From: Clitopilus passeckerianus
Lineage: Eukaryota > Basidiomycota > Agaricomycetes > Agaricales > Entolomataceae
DNA: 64,000 bases
Reading direction: 5' to 3'
NCBI GenBank assembly: GCA_944990035.1
Contig: CALYLX010000083.1
Span: forward strand, 1 to 64,000
Part shown: positions 23,641 through 33,937 of the stretch, in pieces
How positions within the stretch are numbered: position 1 is the first letter of the stretch
Layout of the letters: every line of letters starts with the position of its first letter
Notes under the pieces: model-generated
The model's database searches: none
Told to the model about the DNA's origin: nothing
What the model saw: the letters and a program-made list of their open reading frames with translations, nothing else
Position numbers and translations under genes: made by a program

Positions 23641-23666
23641 GATTAACCGTGGTTGTACCGATTCGT
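23641..23666 (+). promoter_or_regulatory. Conserved upstream element of SSP 2
   Basis: GATTAACCGTGGTTGTACCG continuing ATTCG ends 150 bp before the ATG at 23816. It matches the element upstream of SSP 3 with 3 differences in 25 nt. A TATA-like TTTAAAAGCC follows at about 23690. Confidence 0.6.
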
Positions 23667-23815
23667 TCCTGATCCTCATGCTTCAGAGGTTTAAAAGCCA
23701 AAATGCGATAGGAAAGAATAATCAGTTCTCTCACTGCAGCACTGAAGCATTCAGGTAAGACGCGCTTATTTTACATCATTCCCGCTGCCCACGCGACATT
23801 CTCCCAGAAGCAATT

Positions 23816-24025
23816 ATGAAGACCCTCTCAATCTCGTTCGTCGCCATTCTCGCCTTTGCCATTGGCGTTAGCGCGGCTCCTCAGGCTGCTCCGGATTGCG
23901 ACCGTGAATACTTCTGTCCCTGCCCGACCCAGCTGCCTTTCACTTGCCCACCTGGGCAAGTCAAAATCGTAACGGCCAGCCCTCCATGCTGCTGCGTCCT
24001 CTATTCGTGTGGGGCGTCCTCTTAA
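23816..24025 (+). CDS. Small secreted 8-Cys protein 2
   Basis: 69 residues from an ATG after a probable 5'UTR intron (donor GTAAGACG near 23755, acceptor CTCCCAG near 23808). Residues 1-20 form a signal peptide (SFVAILAFAIGVSA) with likely cleavage before APQAAPDC. The mature peptide of about 48 residues has eight cysteines: C-x5-C-P-C-x7-C-x13-CCC-x4-C, ending a few residues later. The spacing does not fit hydrophobins (C-CC-C-C-CC-C), cerato-platanins or CFEM domains. Extracellular location is expected; the triple cysteine and prolines suggest a compact disulphide fold. It is the middle member of a three-gene tandem array. Function unknown. Confidence 0.8.
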   Translation: MKTLSISFVAILAFAIGVSAAPQAAPDCDREYFCPCPTQLPFTCPPGQVKIVTASPPCCCVLYSCGASS

Positions 24026-24312
24026 GAGCTGCATGGGTGAGTTTAGTTACTCGGAATGGAATGGATTTAAACTCACGAATTTGTCTGAATGATAGGAGTC
24101 TTGACGTTTGAATGAGATCGTATTTCGATTAATCCGAGTTGCCTGAGATGTCCTGCACACGGATCACCTCATGTTCATACCAGATGTCATATGTTTGAAC
24201 TAGTGCCTGAGCTTCCATGATGTAGTCCCAACAATAAACGGAAGGTGTCAGAGAAACGATTTACATTGCGAAAATTTGAATGAGCTTCGGTATCAGACCA
24301 TGTCAATCAACC

Positions 24313-24338
24313 GATTAGCCGTGATTGTACCGATTCAG
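24313..24338 (+). promoter_or_regulatory. Conserved upstream element of SSP 3
   Basis: GATTAGCCGTGATTGTACCG continuing ATTCA ends 150 bp before the ATG at 24488, the same distance as the matching element of SSP 2. Flanking similarity (TTCGGTATC further upstream) also persists. A TATA-like AATATATAAG follows at about 24370. Confidence 0.6.
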
Positions 24339-24487
24339 TACCCATGATTAACCAGGGGTAGAGAGATGGAATATATAAGTCGGAGAGCCAGCCTGCGGTC
24401 GCTCAGATTGCCTGTCCTACTGCATAACGTGAGGATCGGTGGTGCTTTCATTGAATGGAGAACTGACCTAGCAGCGTAGATTTCGCG

Positions 24488-24694
24488 ATGAGAAGCGTCA
24501 TTATGTCCTTAGCCGCTTTCCTGGTCTTCACCCTCGGCGTCAGAGCCATCCCGCAGGCAGCTTCAGACTGCGTGCGCACTCAATATTGTCCGTGTGCATA
24601 CCCTTTCCCCCCGACTTGCCCGACAGGCGAAGTCGTCCAGGAAATCGCAACACCGCCATGTTGCTGTCTCCGCTACGAATGCATGGCAGCGTAA
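24488..24694 (+). CDS. Small secreted 8-Cys protein 3
   Basis: 68 residues. Signal peptide in residues 1-20 (SLAAFLVFTLGVRA), probable cleavage before IPQAASDC. The mature part repeats the family pattern C-x5-C-P-C-x7-C-x13-CCC-x4-C and ends EC-MAA. A 5'UTR intron is likely (GTGAGGATCGG near 24429 to CCTAGCAG near 24474). Same strand and spacing as the two preceding members, so a tandem duplication. Function unknown; candidates include surface or host-interaction peptides. Confidence 0.8.
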   Translation: MRSVIMSLAAFLVFTLGVRAIPQAASDCVRTQYCPCAYPFPPTCPTGEVVQEIATPPCCCLRYECMAA

Positions 24695-25414
24695 GCCGTC
24701 GTATCCGTATGTGGAGTCGTATGGTTCGTATTCGCTGCATTAAAACATGACCCACAATCTATGTGAAGATAGTGATAATCCAGAATCATTTTTCCTATCC
24801 TATTTCGTGCCATTTCTTGTTCACGATATACCCTTCGAGTATGGCATAAGCAAAGAAGTATCTTTTCGAGTCCTTATAAGGGTAATTTTTCATTGAAATC
24901 AGACAGCGTGTCAGGACATTTTGTGTGGGGACCATGGATGTTCAATTTCAAGGCTCATGAACGATGGAAAAACTTGGATTTGACTGCTTTAGTATGAACG
25001 AAGTCATCGTGTACTGATCGTGAGAACGTCATCCCCGTTTAGTCACAAGCGGTCCAGGCTGTTCGACCATGTGATCGTTTTCACGCGCCGGACTGCCAAC
25101 TTTCTCATATCTTCCTCGTTGGCTGGAGACCTCGACGGACTTTAGGTGCCCAATCGAATGGAGGAATCATACGTTATGTCCTAACATCGAATTCCACCAT
25201 TCCACAGCTATCTGTTCACACAGTAAGGACACCAGTTTGCATCCCTACTCCCCGCTTCTTACGCCTTTCCATCTGGGCGGGGGGGATGACTCTGAAGGTT
25301 TCATGTGCTAAGCTCTTTATGCCTATACTGTGCACTATGGCACGAGCTTCCCCCCGGCTACTCTCTGCCGTCGTTCTTGTGAGTACAACTGATTCGATTC
25401 CTCATCTCAAGTTT
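24695..25414. other. Intergenic, nothing recognised
   Basis: No coding signal. The left part is the 3' flank of the secreted-protein array; a GGGCGGGGGGG run at 25276-25286 is the only notable composition. Confidence 0.4.
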
Positions 25415-26086
25415 TTAAGACAGTTTTGTGAATATCAGTAAACCATGCATTTTGCCGCCCTCTCCTTGTTGCAACCAAAAGCCTACTTCCTCTCCTCCCG
25501 GCCACGTCGGGTAATAATTTCCACGTTCGAACCCGCTTGGCTGGATGTGATCCATGATGAACAGGCCCTCCCTCAATACCATCAGTTCGCTTGCTTGGAG
25601 TGGCGGAAACGCCTGCCCAAGAGGGCTACTATACGTTACCGACCTCCCGCTAGGCCGAAGTATGGCCAACAACGAGAATAGTCTGACGTCTATCACTGGC
25701 AACTCCTGACGCTCATCCGTGGACTCTTCGAGCACGGCATCCCGGACCAGTAGCATCTGCTGCAAGGCTATGTCTAGCTTCACTCTCTGCCACCTTACGG
25801 CGTGGATATGGTTGTTGGGCCTAGGTTCCCAGCGGTTTGGTGTGTATACCGTTGGCGTTATGGGATATCGCATTGCTGACGGCGTCAAAAGGGTGGTTTG
25901 TTGATTGGGAGGAGTGCCAGATATGGCTACCCCATCCTCAGATGTCGGAGCGTCTTCTGGTGGAAGTGGGATACTTGCATAGAGGAGACGGGCGTGAGGC
26001 GGCGGGACGAGGTCGTCAGTGCAGCTCCATGGTTCACTGCTTCCATGGACATCCAGGAGATGACTTCTTATCCTTGACGGGAGCAC
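25415..26086 (-). CDS. Hypothetical open frame, low support
   Basis: A 223-codon open frame whose 5' end is not an ATG (GTG at 26086); the first internal methionine is in SAMRYPITP at about codon 72. The C-terminal part (WQRVKLDIALQQMLLVRD, LFSLLAILRPSG) could form helices. No domain, no signal peptide and no clear upstream exon were found. It may be the last exon of a spliced gene or chance. Confidence 0.3.
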   Translation of the reverse strand: MLPSRIRSHLLDVHGSSEPWSCTDDLVPPPHARLLYASIPLPPEDAPTSEDGVAISGTPPNQQTTLLTPSAMRYPITPTVYTPNRWEPRPNNHIHAVRWQRVKLDIALQQMLLVRDAVLEESTDERQELPVIDVRLFSLLAILRPSGRSVTYSSPLGQAFPPLQASELMVLREGLFIMDHIQPSGFERGNYYPTWPGGEEVGFWLQQGEGGKMHGLLIFTKLS

Positions 26087-26826
26087 TTGGTAGCGCCCTA
26101 GATGACCTAATGGTCAATGAGGTCAATGAGGACAAGATCTAATGCGACGGCGACTCTAGGACACCTACCATCAGCTGCTTCGGCTTCGGGGAGGTATTTT
26201 GTGTTATTCGGCGTTGTCCGAAACCCAGTCATGCTGGCGGGACGGGTGGTATAAGCGGAGGTGGTGGGGAAGATGGTATTGATGGCGAGGGGAAAGGAAG
26301 AACGGTGGATTATTTCGTGTTCTCGAGGAGCAGGGCCTTATAGATTTACAGGCAGGAGGACGGTTGGCTTTGCGGGGATAAGATCACGTGAGGACTTTAG
26401 GGCAAGGGATTTGGCATCGATTGTGTATTACGGTCCCTTTCAATCCAGACGACTTCCTGCTAGATTCACGGCCTGTTCAGCACGTATCTTCCCTTATCTT
26501 TACCATCTAAATGGTATATGCATGTTGGAAATTTATGTTGCAATAATGGATTCGACTGAGCCCCCATGTTGGAAGTCGACCGGAACTCGAGAGATGTGTC
26601 TTCCGGAAGAATATCTCGGAAATCCTTCTTAGTGGTATATAGCAGTGTGATAACGTTGAGCACATACTCGCCTTCTGGCTTTCCGTCATTGATGGGCATC
26701 AATGAACCCTGAGAACCTCACGCTTTCCACGCACAGGCTGCACAGCCCCGACGGTCCAGAGGGTTTAGCATTATCCACGAACGTATAAGGCTCGCTCCGA
26801 CATACCCAACCAAACGAACGCCCTCA
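26087..26826. other. Intergenic, nothing recognised
   Basis: No gene supported; contains the upstream region of the F-box gene that starts at 26827. Short frames here are not coding by any criterion I could apply. Confidence 0.4.
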
Positions 26827-29204
26827 ATGGTGACAACACGTAGGAAGGCTGCCCAATCTGCATACACAGAGCCTACGTACTCGGCCAGATGTCAGCTGCT
26901 GAATGTCCCTCTAGATGTTCAATGCGAGGTGAGAACTTCTAGGTGATCCCGAAAGGCGCCGTATTCATCCTGGTGCTTGCAATAGATCTTTTCCCAATCT
27001 CACCCCAAGGACTTACTGGCGCTTTACCGAATGAACAAGGCATTTCAACGCTTGTTGTCGACCTCTGCGGCAATACACTCTTGGGGAATAGCACGCTCGA
27101 AAGAGGAAATACCGAATCCACCTTCTGGAGTCTCTGAAAGATACTGGACGATCCTGTTGTTCGACGGAACAAGGTGTCAGGTGTGTGAAGCTCCCAAGCC
27201 ATTCTCTCTTTGACCTGAACCTTCTTGAGATATGTCGAACAACGAACGTACAGCATATTGACTTCGCTTTACTCCGTCGAGTCTGCGTCAAGTGTAGAGT
27301 ACGCAAGTAAGTATCAATCCCTTGAACGTGGCGCCATGTGCGACTGATTTACCCCATGTCAAAGTCTCGTTGATGTGGATAAGATTACAGACAGCTATCC
27401 CGAGAAGCAAGATACCATTATTCGATGCATTCCATGTACTTCTTGTATGGCTCATTTTCGTTTTCATCGATCCTTCGGCTTCTAACATTTCCTCAGATTT
27501 TAGAACTTCATGGGAGAGACAATGGATGTCTCAGAAATGGTATTGGTGGCCAGATGTCTATAATATGGCCCTGCGTCTAGAGCAATTCGATCTCGATAGA
27601 TTGAACAATATCTCAGGAGCCCAAGAACAGGAGAAGGAATTGTACAAGGCGACTGCAGCGCGGTTGAAATCTATCGTCGAGGTATTCTCAATGATAAGCT
27701 AATTGACAAACGCGCCTGACTCTCTCTAGAGCAAGGGAGCCAACAAGCACTGGTTAATCAATCGCAAGCAGGAGAACGCTCGAATGCAGAGGGAAGTGAG
27801 TAAACAGAGGTATAATGAGTAAGTCCTCGTCTAAGATCCAAGTTTTGTCTGGCTCTCATCACGTTTTCTACGCAGCATTCATGAGCGTCTCTCCGATTTG
27901 GGGTACTCCGATGGTTTATTTCGTATCTCTCGATTACCTGGAGTAAACCTGGCCCGCCCCCTGACCGATCTAGGCATGTCGTAGTTGACTTCCGCATTTT
28001 GAGCCGGTGACTAATGCATACCGTAGCTTGGAAGCGCCTCCGACCGACTCTTGAAGGAGAGATCATTCGAAAGAGGCATAAAGACGCCGTGAACAACCGT
28101 CTGCATCAGTTGACGAAAACACTCCAGGAACATCTCAATACCTTGTCAAATCGTGAACTAGTAAAGCTACCTGGCCTTAACGATATTCGGGACTTGGACC
28201 TCTTCCACCCCATGATACACGCGAAGCCTTTTGACTTGCCAATTGATTCGGATGCCATGAAAGCGTTGCTTCCAGGTATCCCGGCCGCAGTGAAAGTCTG
28301 GCAGGAAGGCCGCCAGTCAAATCTGCGGAACGTGATCCGTAGTTTCGAGAGGAAGTGAGTATCTTTCTCTTAGGTATCTTCTCACCTCAACGCTACCTCT
28401 TTAGGATCAAAATATCCCACACACGCTCCGAGTCAGTAGACATCCTGCAGCTGGCTACCTCGATTTTCTGCTGTAGTAACCACGAGATCAGCCGCTCGGC
28501 GCAAGGCAGAGGTGCGGATGCATTAACGTCCAATCTCTGGTTTGGGTGGAGTGGCGTCTCCCAGCACTCGTGTCGGGGTCCAGGAGATCGTAACCTGCCT
28601 ACGAAGTTCAAGATTTCTCGAGCAGCGTATGAGGTGGCCGACTGCTTGGTCCGATTATGTGGTCTGGAGCCCAAAAACGCAACAATTTCTGATATGGACA
28701 CTATGAATAAGCTCTTCTTCTGCGGTATCTGTCAAACCAAGGAATACCAAGGCAATCCTTGTGTTTACAACTGGAGAAGCGGGGTGAGCAATCACGCTTA
28801 CGCGCATTTCCGACTCGGGCGGCTAACACTTAAGAGCAGGTGGTACATGCGCTTGTGACTGAAGGCCACAAGCAACCATCCTGGACAGTGCTTGACAACA
28901 TCCAGCGTGAAAGAGCGAACGAGCTCCCTAGTGGACGGCTTCATGAATTTCGATGGGCCTGCGGGCATTGCCTAGCATTCAACGAGCCCAAAAGGACAAA
29001 CGTAGCCTCACTGCTAGGCCATATGAAGGCTACGTACGTTTGTTCTCGAGCGGGTAGAAAGACAATCGCTGATGGTAAAACAGGCATCAGATAGACAGAG
29101 CCACTGTTGGCACAGATATGATATATTTTCCAGACCGGACTTTCTATCGACCACCTCTGTGGATATACAGTCTTAACCACAACCCTGGAAGCGCTAGTTC
29201 CTAG
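26827..29204 (+). CDS. F-box protein with CxxC and C-terminal C2H2-like motifs (paralogue 1)
   Basis: Eleven exons: 26827-26928, 26986-27180, 27230-27306, 27365-27444, 27497-27681, 27730-27818, 27876-27973, 28027-28354, 28405-28783, 28840-29033, 29084-29204; about 615 residues. The F-box spans the first intron: LLNVPLDVQCE then IFSQSHPKDLLALYRMNKAF. It is followed by a family block (PNPPSGVSERYWTILLFDGT), then CQIC and, 17 residues on, CVKC, a likely zinc site. A long helical middle (YWWPDVYNMALRLEQ, AWKRLRPTLEGEI) leads to a conserved FCCSNHE block, and the end has CGHC with LGHMKATH, a C2H2-like arrangement. Intron 7 is GC-AG (CTAG/GCATGT). It probably acts as an SCF substrate adaptor. Two paralogues lie at 43.5-49.1 kb on the other strand. 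Confidence 0.8.
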
Positions 29205-30200
29205 ATACTTCCGTGTAGTAGTCGTAACTGGAATAATAACTGGACAAAATCACCACGCAATGCACGACTATGTTGACCTCCGATTTAACTGCCCATAGCC
29301 TACGCTACCCTTGCATATGACGAAGGTTTACATGCACTTCGTTTACATTTAACCTGTTCAAGGTGTCGATACCTCTGGTCCGGCTCGCTGCAGCGGTGCC
29401 ATCCAAAGTTGGAGCATCTCTATTTCCTTTTCTACAGATGTTGGTGTCAGAAAAGACGACTCATCATCTCTACCATTTTTTCATCTGAGTAACCTTTTCG
29501 TGACCAATGGTCATAAGTATATTCGTTTTCATAACATCGTCAAAGGATGCCCAGGCAGCCTTGTTCAGTCTACCCATAGACGCAGTAATGCAAAGCATCG
29601 GAAGGTACAGACGAGATCACTCCGTAAACGTTTGTTGAAGCCATCTCAACGGGGTAATGTAGGGGTATCAAAGGCGGTAACCTTTTTCGGTCGTTTTCTG
29701 AGCTTTCGGAAGGTCGAAAACAAATGCAAAAAGGAGCGCGAAAACAGGTTGTTTCACAACAAGCCGTCATATCACACGTCACCATGGCCAAGGTGGAGGA
29801 ATGGTTAAGCGCTGAAACCCTTGATCTTTATCCTCAAGTTCGAAGGAAGCCCCGCGGAATATATGATTATTCACTGTAATTCAGCAGGACAACCTCATGA
29901 CTTTCAGTCGGCCGTTCAGCGTTTTTAAATTTCCAAATGTCTACGTAGATCTTATGTTTTGCCGGACGGCCTCTATCGAAGCCCTGGGAAGTACACTGTG
30001 ATAGTAATCTCCCGGCGACGCGTTCCGTCATGCTCGGAGACCTGATGCAAGCTACTTTATCCTTATTCTGAAGAGACATGGCCGGTATTCGGTCAGTTCC
30101 CACCCGTGAACGCTAGGTATAAAAGGTAGAGAAAAAATCACCTACATGGGTCCCCTCTGAGCATCCCTTCTACCAATCTCACAACTTCTCCACGCTTGCC
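29205..30200. other. Intergenic with promoter of the secreted SH3-like gene
   Basis: No gene in 29205-30100. A TATA box, GGTATAAAAGG, lies at about 30116, some 85 bp before the ATG at 30201, followed by a pyrimidine-rich leader (CCCTTCTACC, TCTCACAACTTCTCC). Confidence 0.55.
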
Positions 30201-30583
30201 ATGAAGTTCTCTGCCCTTCTCGCTCTCCCTTTATTCATCACGTTTGTGGCCGCCGAGACAGTATCTGGTACTGTCACGGCCAGCGCCGTAAAGTGTAGGA
30301 GCTGTCCGAAGACGAGCTGCGCAGCAGAACGGCAATATTCAAAGGGAACGGTATGTTATTTCTCACCAAGAAAGCTTGGTGGATCCTAACCATTCGCATA
30401 GAACATCAAAGCTACCTGTCAAAAAGAGGGTACCCCAGTTGAGGGCTATGCGTATGTTTTTACGCCTTTATTTTGGTTGAAGAGTTGTTGACGTTGTTGG
30501 TTCCTAGCTGGTGGTCATACACCACCAATGGATGCTATGTTACACAGGCATATGTTGATTTCCACGGCAAAGTTCGTACGTAG
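30201..30583 (+). CDS. Small secreted protein with bacterial-type SH3-like fold
   Basis: Three exons: 30201-30350, 30402-30451, 30508-30583; 91 residues. Residues 1-19 are a signal peptide (MKFSALLALPLFITFVAA). The mature part reads as an SH3b-like domain: VTASAVKCRSCPKTSC, a KGT turn where exon 1 ends, a TCQKEGTPVEG hairpin, then WWSYTTNGCYVTQAYVD. Six cysteines could pair as three disulphides. Such single-domain secreted SH3-like proteins are common in basidiomycetes; a role in wall or glycan binding is inference. Confidence 0.72.
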
Positions 30584-31409
30584 CCTTTCCATTTTCCCTA
30601 CAGTTGGACAGAGGTCTTATCAGCAATCTTCCAGACCACCTTCCCGTTTGTTAGAACCGGTCGTCGTCATCTCGAGATCCCAAGACCTGTGGTAGTTGGG
30701 AATCTCTATATAGTACCTGTAATATCATTTATTATGCGATGCGTTAATACAGACCTGTGGTGGAAATGAGGCCATGACGAGAATGACTAGAACGATCAGA
30801 CATGAGAGCTCGTCATCACGGTACTGGCGTCGGGGGGAGGGCCTGACGGATCACTTACTGTCGATAGGGCAGGTGTCGTTGGTGTCAGAGAAGGTGCTAC
30901 CCGGTCGAACGTTGCCGCCCATGTTTGGATCCCCTTCGCCGAATGGTGACAGATCGACCTTCCTTTGCATCTCTGGCTCCTGCCGTCCCCTTATCGTCCC
31001 CCAGAGGTCCTGGATACTTGTCTGCGCATCCTCTTCTCCTAGACTAAGCCCTGCATAACCCCCTGACCGTTGCCTCAGGCAAAGGCGTGCGGCCACATTT
31101 CACAAAGAGCTGACTGGATAAAGGCCGGCACCAGAAATGGTATTGGGATGACTCCTTGATTTCAAACAAAATCGCCACTTCTTGGACCAATTTCTCATCT
31201 AAAGGAACACTAGTGTATCGCCTTCACAGCGATATATGGCCCTCATCTGGCCCTTGTACAAGCTTCTATCTGAACGTATCTGTGCCGTCGTCAGACACAT
31301 CTGGGACCACAGGCGTACGGAAGCTATCTTATCGCTATTTCCTAATCTTATGACACGAGCCTTGGGAAAACGCAGGAAATTCATCGTATAAATCATCATT
31401 CACCTCCAT
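30584..31409. other. Intergenic, nothing recognised
   Basis: No coding signal on either strand; short frames have no domain and no splice context. Confidence 0.4.
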
Positions 31410-32990
31410 ACTCAAGTTGAGAAGTCATGATGGACTTCCAGTAGCCGGAGCGCATCTGGTGAGAGGAATGCAATATGTATCGTATTATGTGTCCAATAAA
31501 ACATCAGCGTACGACTTGTGGCGATCCACGGACTATCGTAAGATTGAAACCAGAGTTCTCGTGGAAGAGAGCATTAAAGATAGGTAGAAGGGAGGGAAGG
31601 ACAGGTACGTGCATACGGTACCAATCATGAATAAGATAAAAAGGACGTAGGGCATGAAAGGAACTGCGCCGAGATGGGGATATATGTGACAATAGCGAAG
31701 TAGTTTGATGCCCTCGTTTGAGCTTCCAGTGGTGCAGCCTGGCCCCGTGCCGATTCTCGATTCCCCAGTTTAAGCCACGAGATCAGGTGACATAGCTCCT
31801 TAAGGTAGACATTGCCTAGAGGAAGGATGGTATAAGGACAAGGACATCGACGAAAGCATGAAAACCCACCTTTCTTCCCTTCACCACCACCAGCGAGACC
31901 GCGGCGACGATTACATTGATGATCTTGAGCGACCTTGACTGTACTCCGAGGAAGGAGGATACGCAAATAGGGCGGGGAACTGAAAGCATGATTTGGGGAA
32001 ACCATGGTTGGTGTCGTGAACGGTGACCGTGTCTTCGTGTGCGTCGTTGCTGAAGGTAGCGGTGACCAGGCCACGCGACATGGACTCCGCAAAGCTTGAC
32101 CGAGCAGCGACCAACAATGGCCGAGCAACATGCAGGTAGCCATCACCAACCCCGCCAAACCCAATTCGAGCCGCTTAGACATAGTCGACCCCTGTATTGG
32201 ACGATACTGCTCCCGTATATCGACGACGACGGCCACGGTGAGATGGGAATCCACTGCACAGAGCGCCACGCTGGTCCCCACCGTCGTTCTCGTGGCCAAA
32301 ACCCTCTTTGGCGACCACTTCATTCGGCTTCCACATCCGACACCCGACCCCTGCCCAATACATTGCAGACACCTAGCCGACCGTGCTGGAACGATTGGCC
32401 AACGCCCATTAGAGTCGTCACAGGGCTGCATCCTGCCATCCAGCACCTCCTCGAGCATCCCGCCTTCCCGACGCAGGCACCACTTAGGGCGAATGTTGGG
32501 GGTAAGGGAGCTTCAACGTGAGGGACCTTCAAGAATCTTCATAGAAGACGAGTCGCAAGTTTTGGTGGCAGGACTCGCCACCCTGGGTGGACGGTTCACG
32601 ATAGTGAAGCAGGAGAGATCTAAATAGCCTAAGGGAGAGAGAGAAAATCATCAGTAAGGAGGAGAAGGATGGGAAACGAAGGATGATGTTCGTACCAAAC
32701 CACGCCTTGCAGAAACAGATAGGGCTATATCCGAGGATTCATCGAACTTGTGGGTATCCCGAAAATCGGTGCAGATTTTCGCCTTTAAGTGACTTTAGTG
32801 TTCCATAGTATGTGAGCTGCCGCCAGTACCCTGGACACCCTAGTATCCGACACTTGAGAAATGATAGCAGCTCGTCGCAGGCATGATAGTGGTTCGGAGC
32901 CAAGACGCCTGTGTTTGCTCCATTTGAAATTGCCAAACAATGACCTGTGACAGCGTGATGACACAGGGTTCAGGGGTGCGTGACCAATTT
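31410..32990. repeat. Segmental duplication, copy A
   Basis: Shares scattered but collinear blocks with 36310-38060: GTCATGATGGACTTC near 31424 and 36310; TATGGCATGAAAG near 31650 and 36510; the exon-intron blocks between 31783 and 32600; and TGCCAAACAATGA near 32931 and 38027. Divergence is substantial (many substitutions and small indels), so the duplication is not recent. Confidence 0.6.
31783..32620 (-). pseudogene. Membrane-anchored orphan gene, copy A (5' part unresolved)
   Basis: The last two exons are clear by comparison with copy B: 31943-31870 (74 nt) encodes a hydrophobic anchor SLKIINVIVAAVSLVVVKGRK, and 31815-31783 ends AMSTLRSYVT. The intron before the anchor is 59 bp in both copies. 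The exon upstream (about 32003-32170) reads GLVTATFSNDAHED and VHDTNH in the frame where the two copies differ mainly at third positions. That frame meets a TAA at 32175-32177 where copy B stays open, so copy A may be broken or spliced differently. The tail is much shorter than in copy B. No family recognised. Confidence 0.45.
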
Positions 32991-33937
32991 CCTGGACCTC
33001 TTTCATGGACCCACAAATGTGGTTGTAATGGGATTTCGTTGATGAGTCCTCATCCTACTAAATGAACTATCTCTGAAACCTCGAGTACCCAGGTGGAGAC
33101 ACCTCTACCACGAATAACGGCAGCAGCCAAACCTTACGCCATCCGAAAACTGATTTCAAGGAGGGAAGCCGTTCATTGTACTTCGGTCGGTCCCACGAAA
33201 CAGGGTCTGATCATATAGTGTGCAAGGGATACTTAGTATGCAGCTCACTCGCGGCAGCGGTACTCCGTCTATGAAAGAGACGACAACAATGGGACCACGA
33301 ACTGGATACGACTTGCACGCCTCAGCCTTCACTTGGTCTCCCAGTCTGAATGGAAACGGACTGGAGTTCGCACAACTGCACCCGCAATCATGTTCACTGC
33401 TTTGTTCTCGTGGTTCTGTGGGCGTCAGTATTCAGGTCGCATGACTTCCACCGGACCACCCTGATCGTCGCCTTGCCTGATTTCGGTATACTTTGCTTGC
33501 CGTTCGGAGCGGCGACATGCAACATCATGAAAGCTTCTTCGATCTGTCAGAAACCTACGAGATTATGTGCCTAGCGCACACAAAGGTCAGCCTCGCTGTA
33601 CGAGGTCTCTCAATCTCTTGGTCATGAGTGCATCGGGTAAACTACAGCAAGAGAGGGACATGTGCTTGTTTTGCTCTGATACTCCCTTCCGTACGTGTAG
33701 TATCATACACGACAGACACCTAGCTCTTATATTCCACCCATCCGACCTTCATGAAGCTCGTATCCATGACGATCTTTGCTCTTAATTCCACTCGCTTCTG
33801 TAACATCCCCACCAAAGGCGATACCTTATGCTCATAGTATCGAGCATCAGGGTACCTGTGTGCCGTATATCTGCCAAAGAATTGTCAACGGCACGTTTAA
33901 ATTCAAACACCCCGCCACTTCGTTCATCACATTCCCC
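32991..33937. other. Intergenic, nothing recognised
   Basis: No gene supported; the last 150 bp form the upstream region of the acidic orphan gene. Confidence 0.4.

Noticed and set aside
31625..32458. 277-codon minus frame in duplication copy A
   Set aside because: Comparison with copy B shows the third-position changes fall in other, spliced frames, and the frame crosses two 59-bp-type introns.
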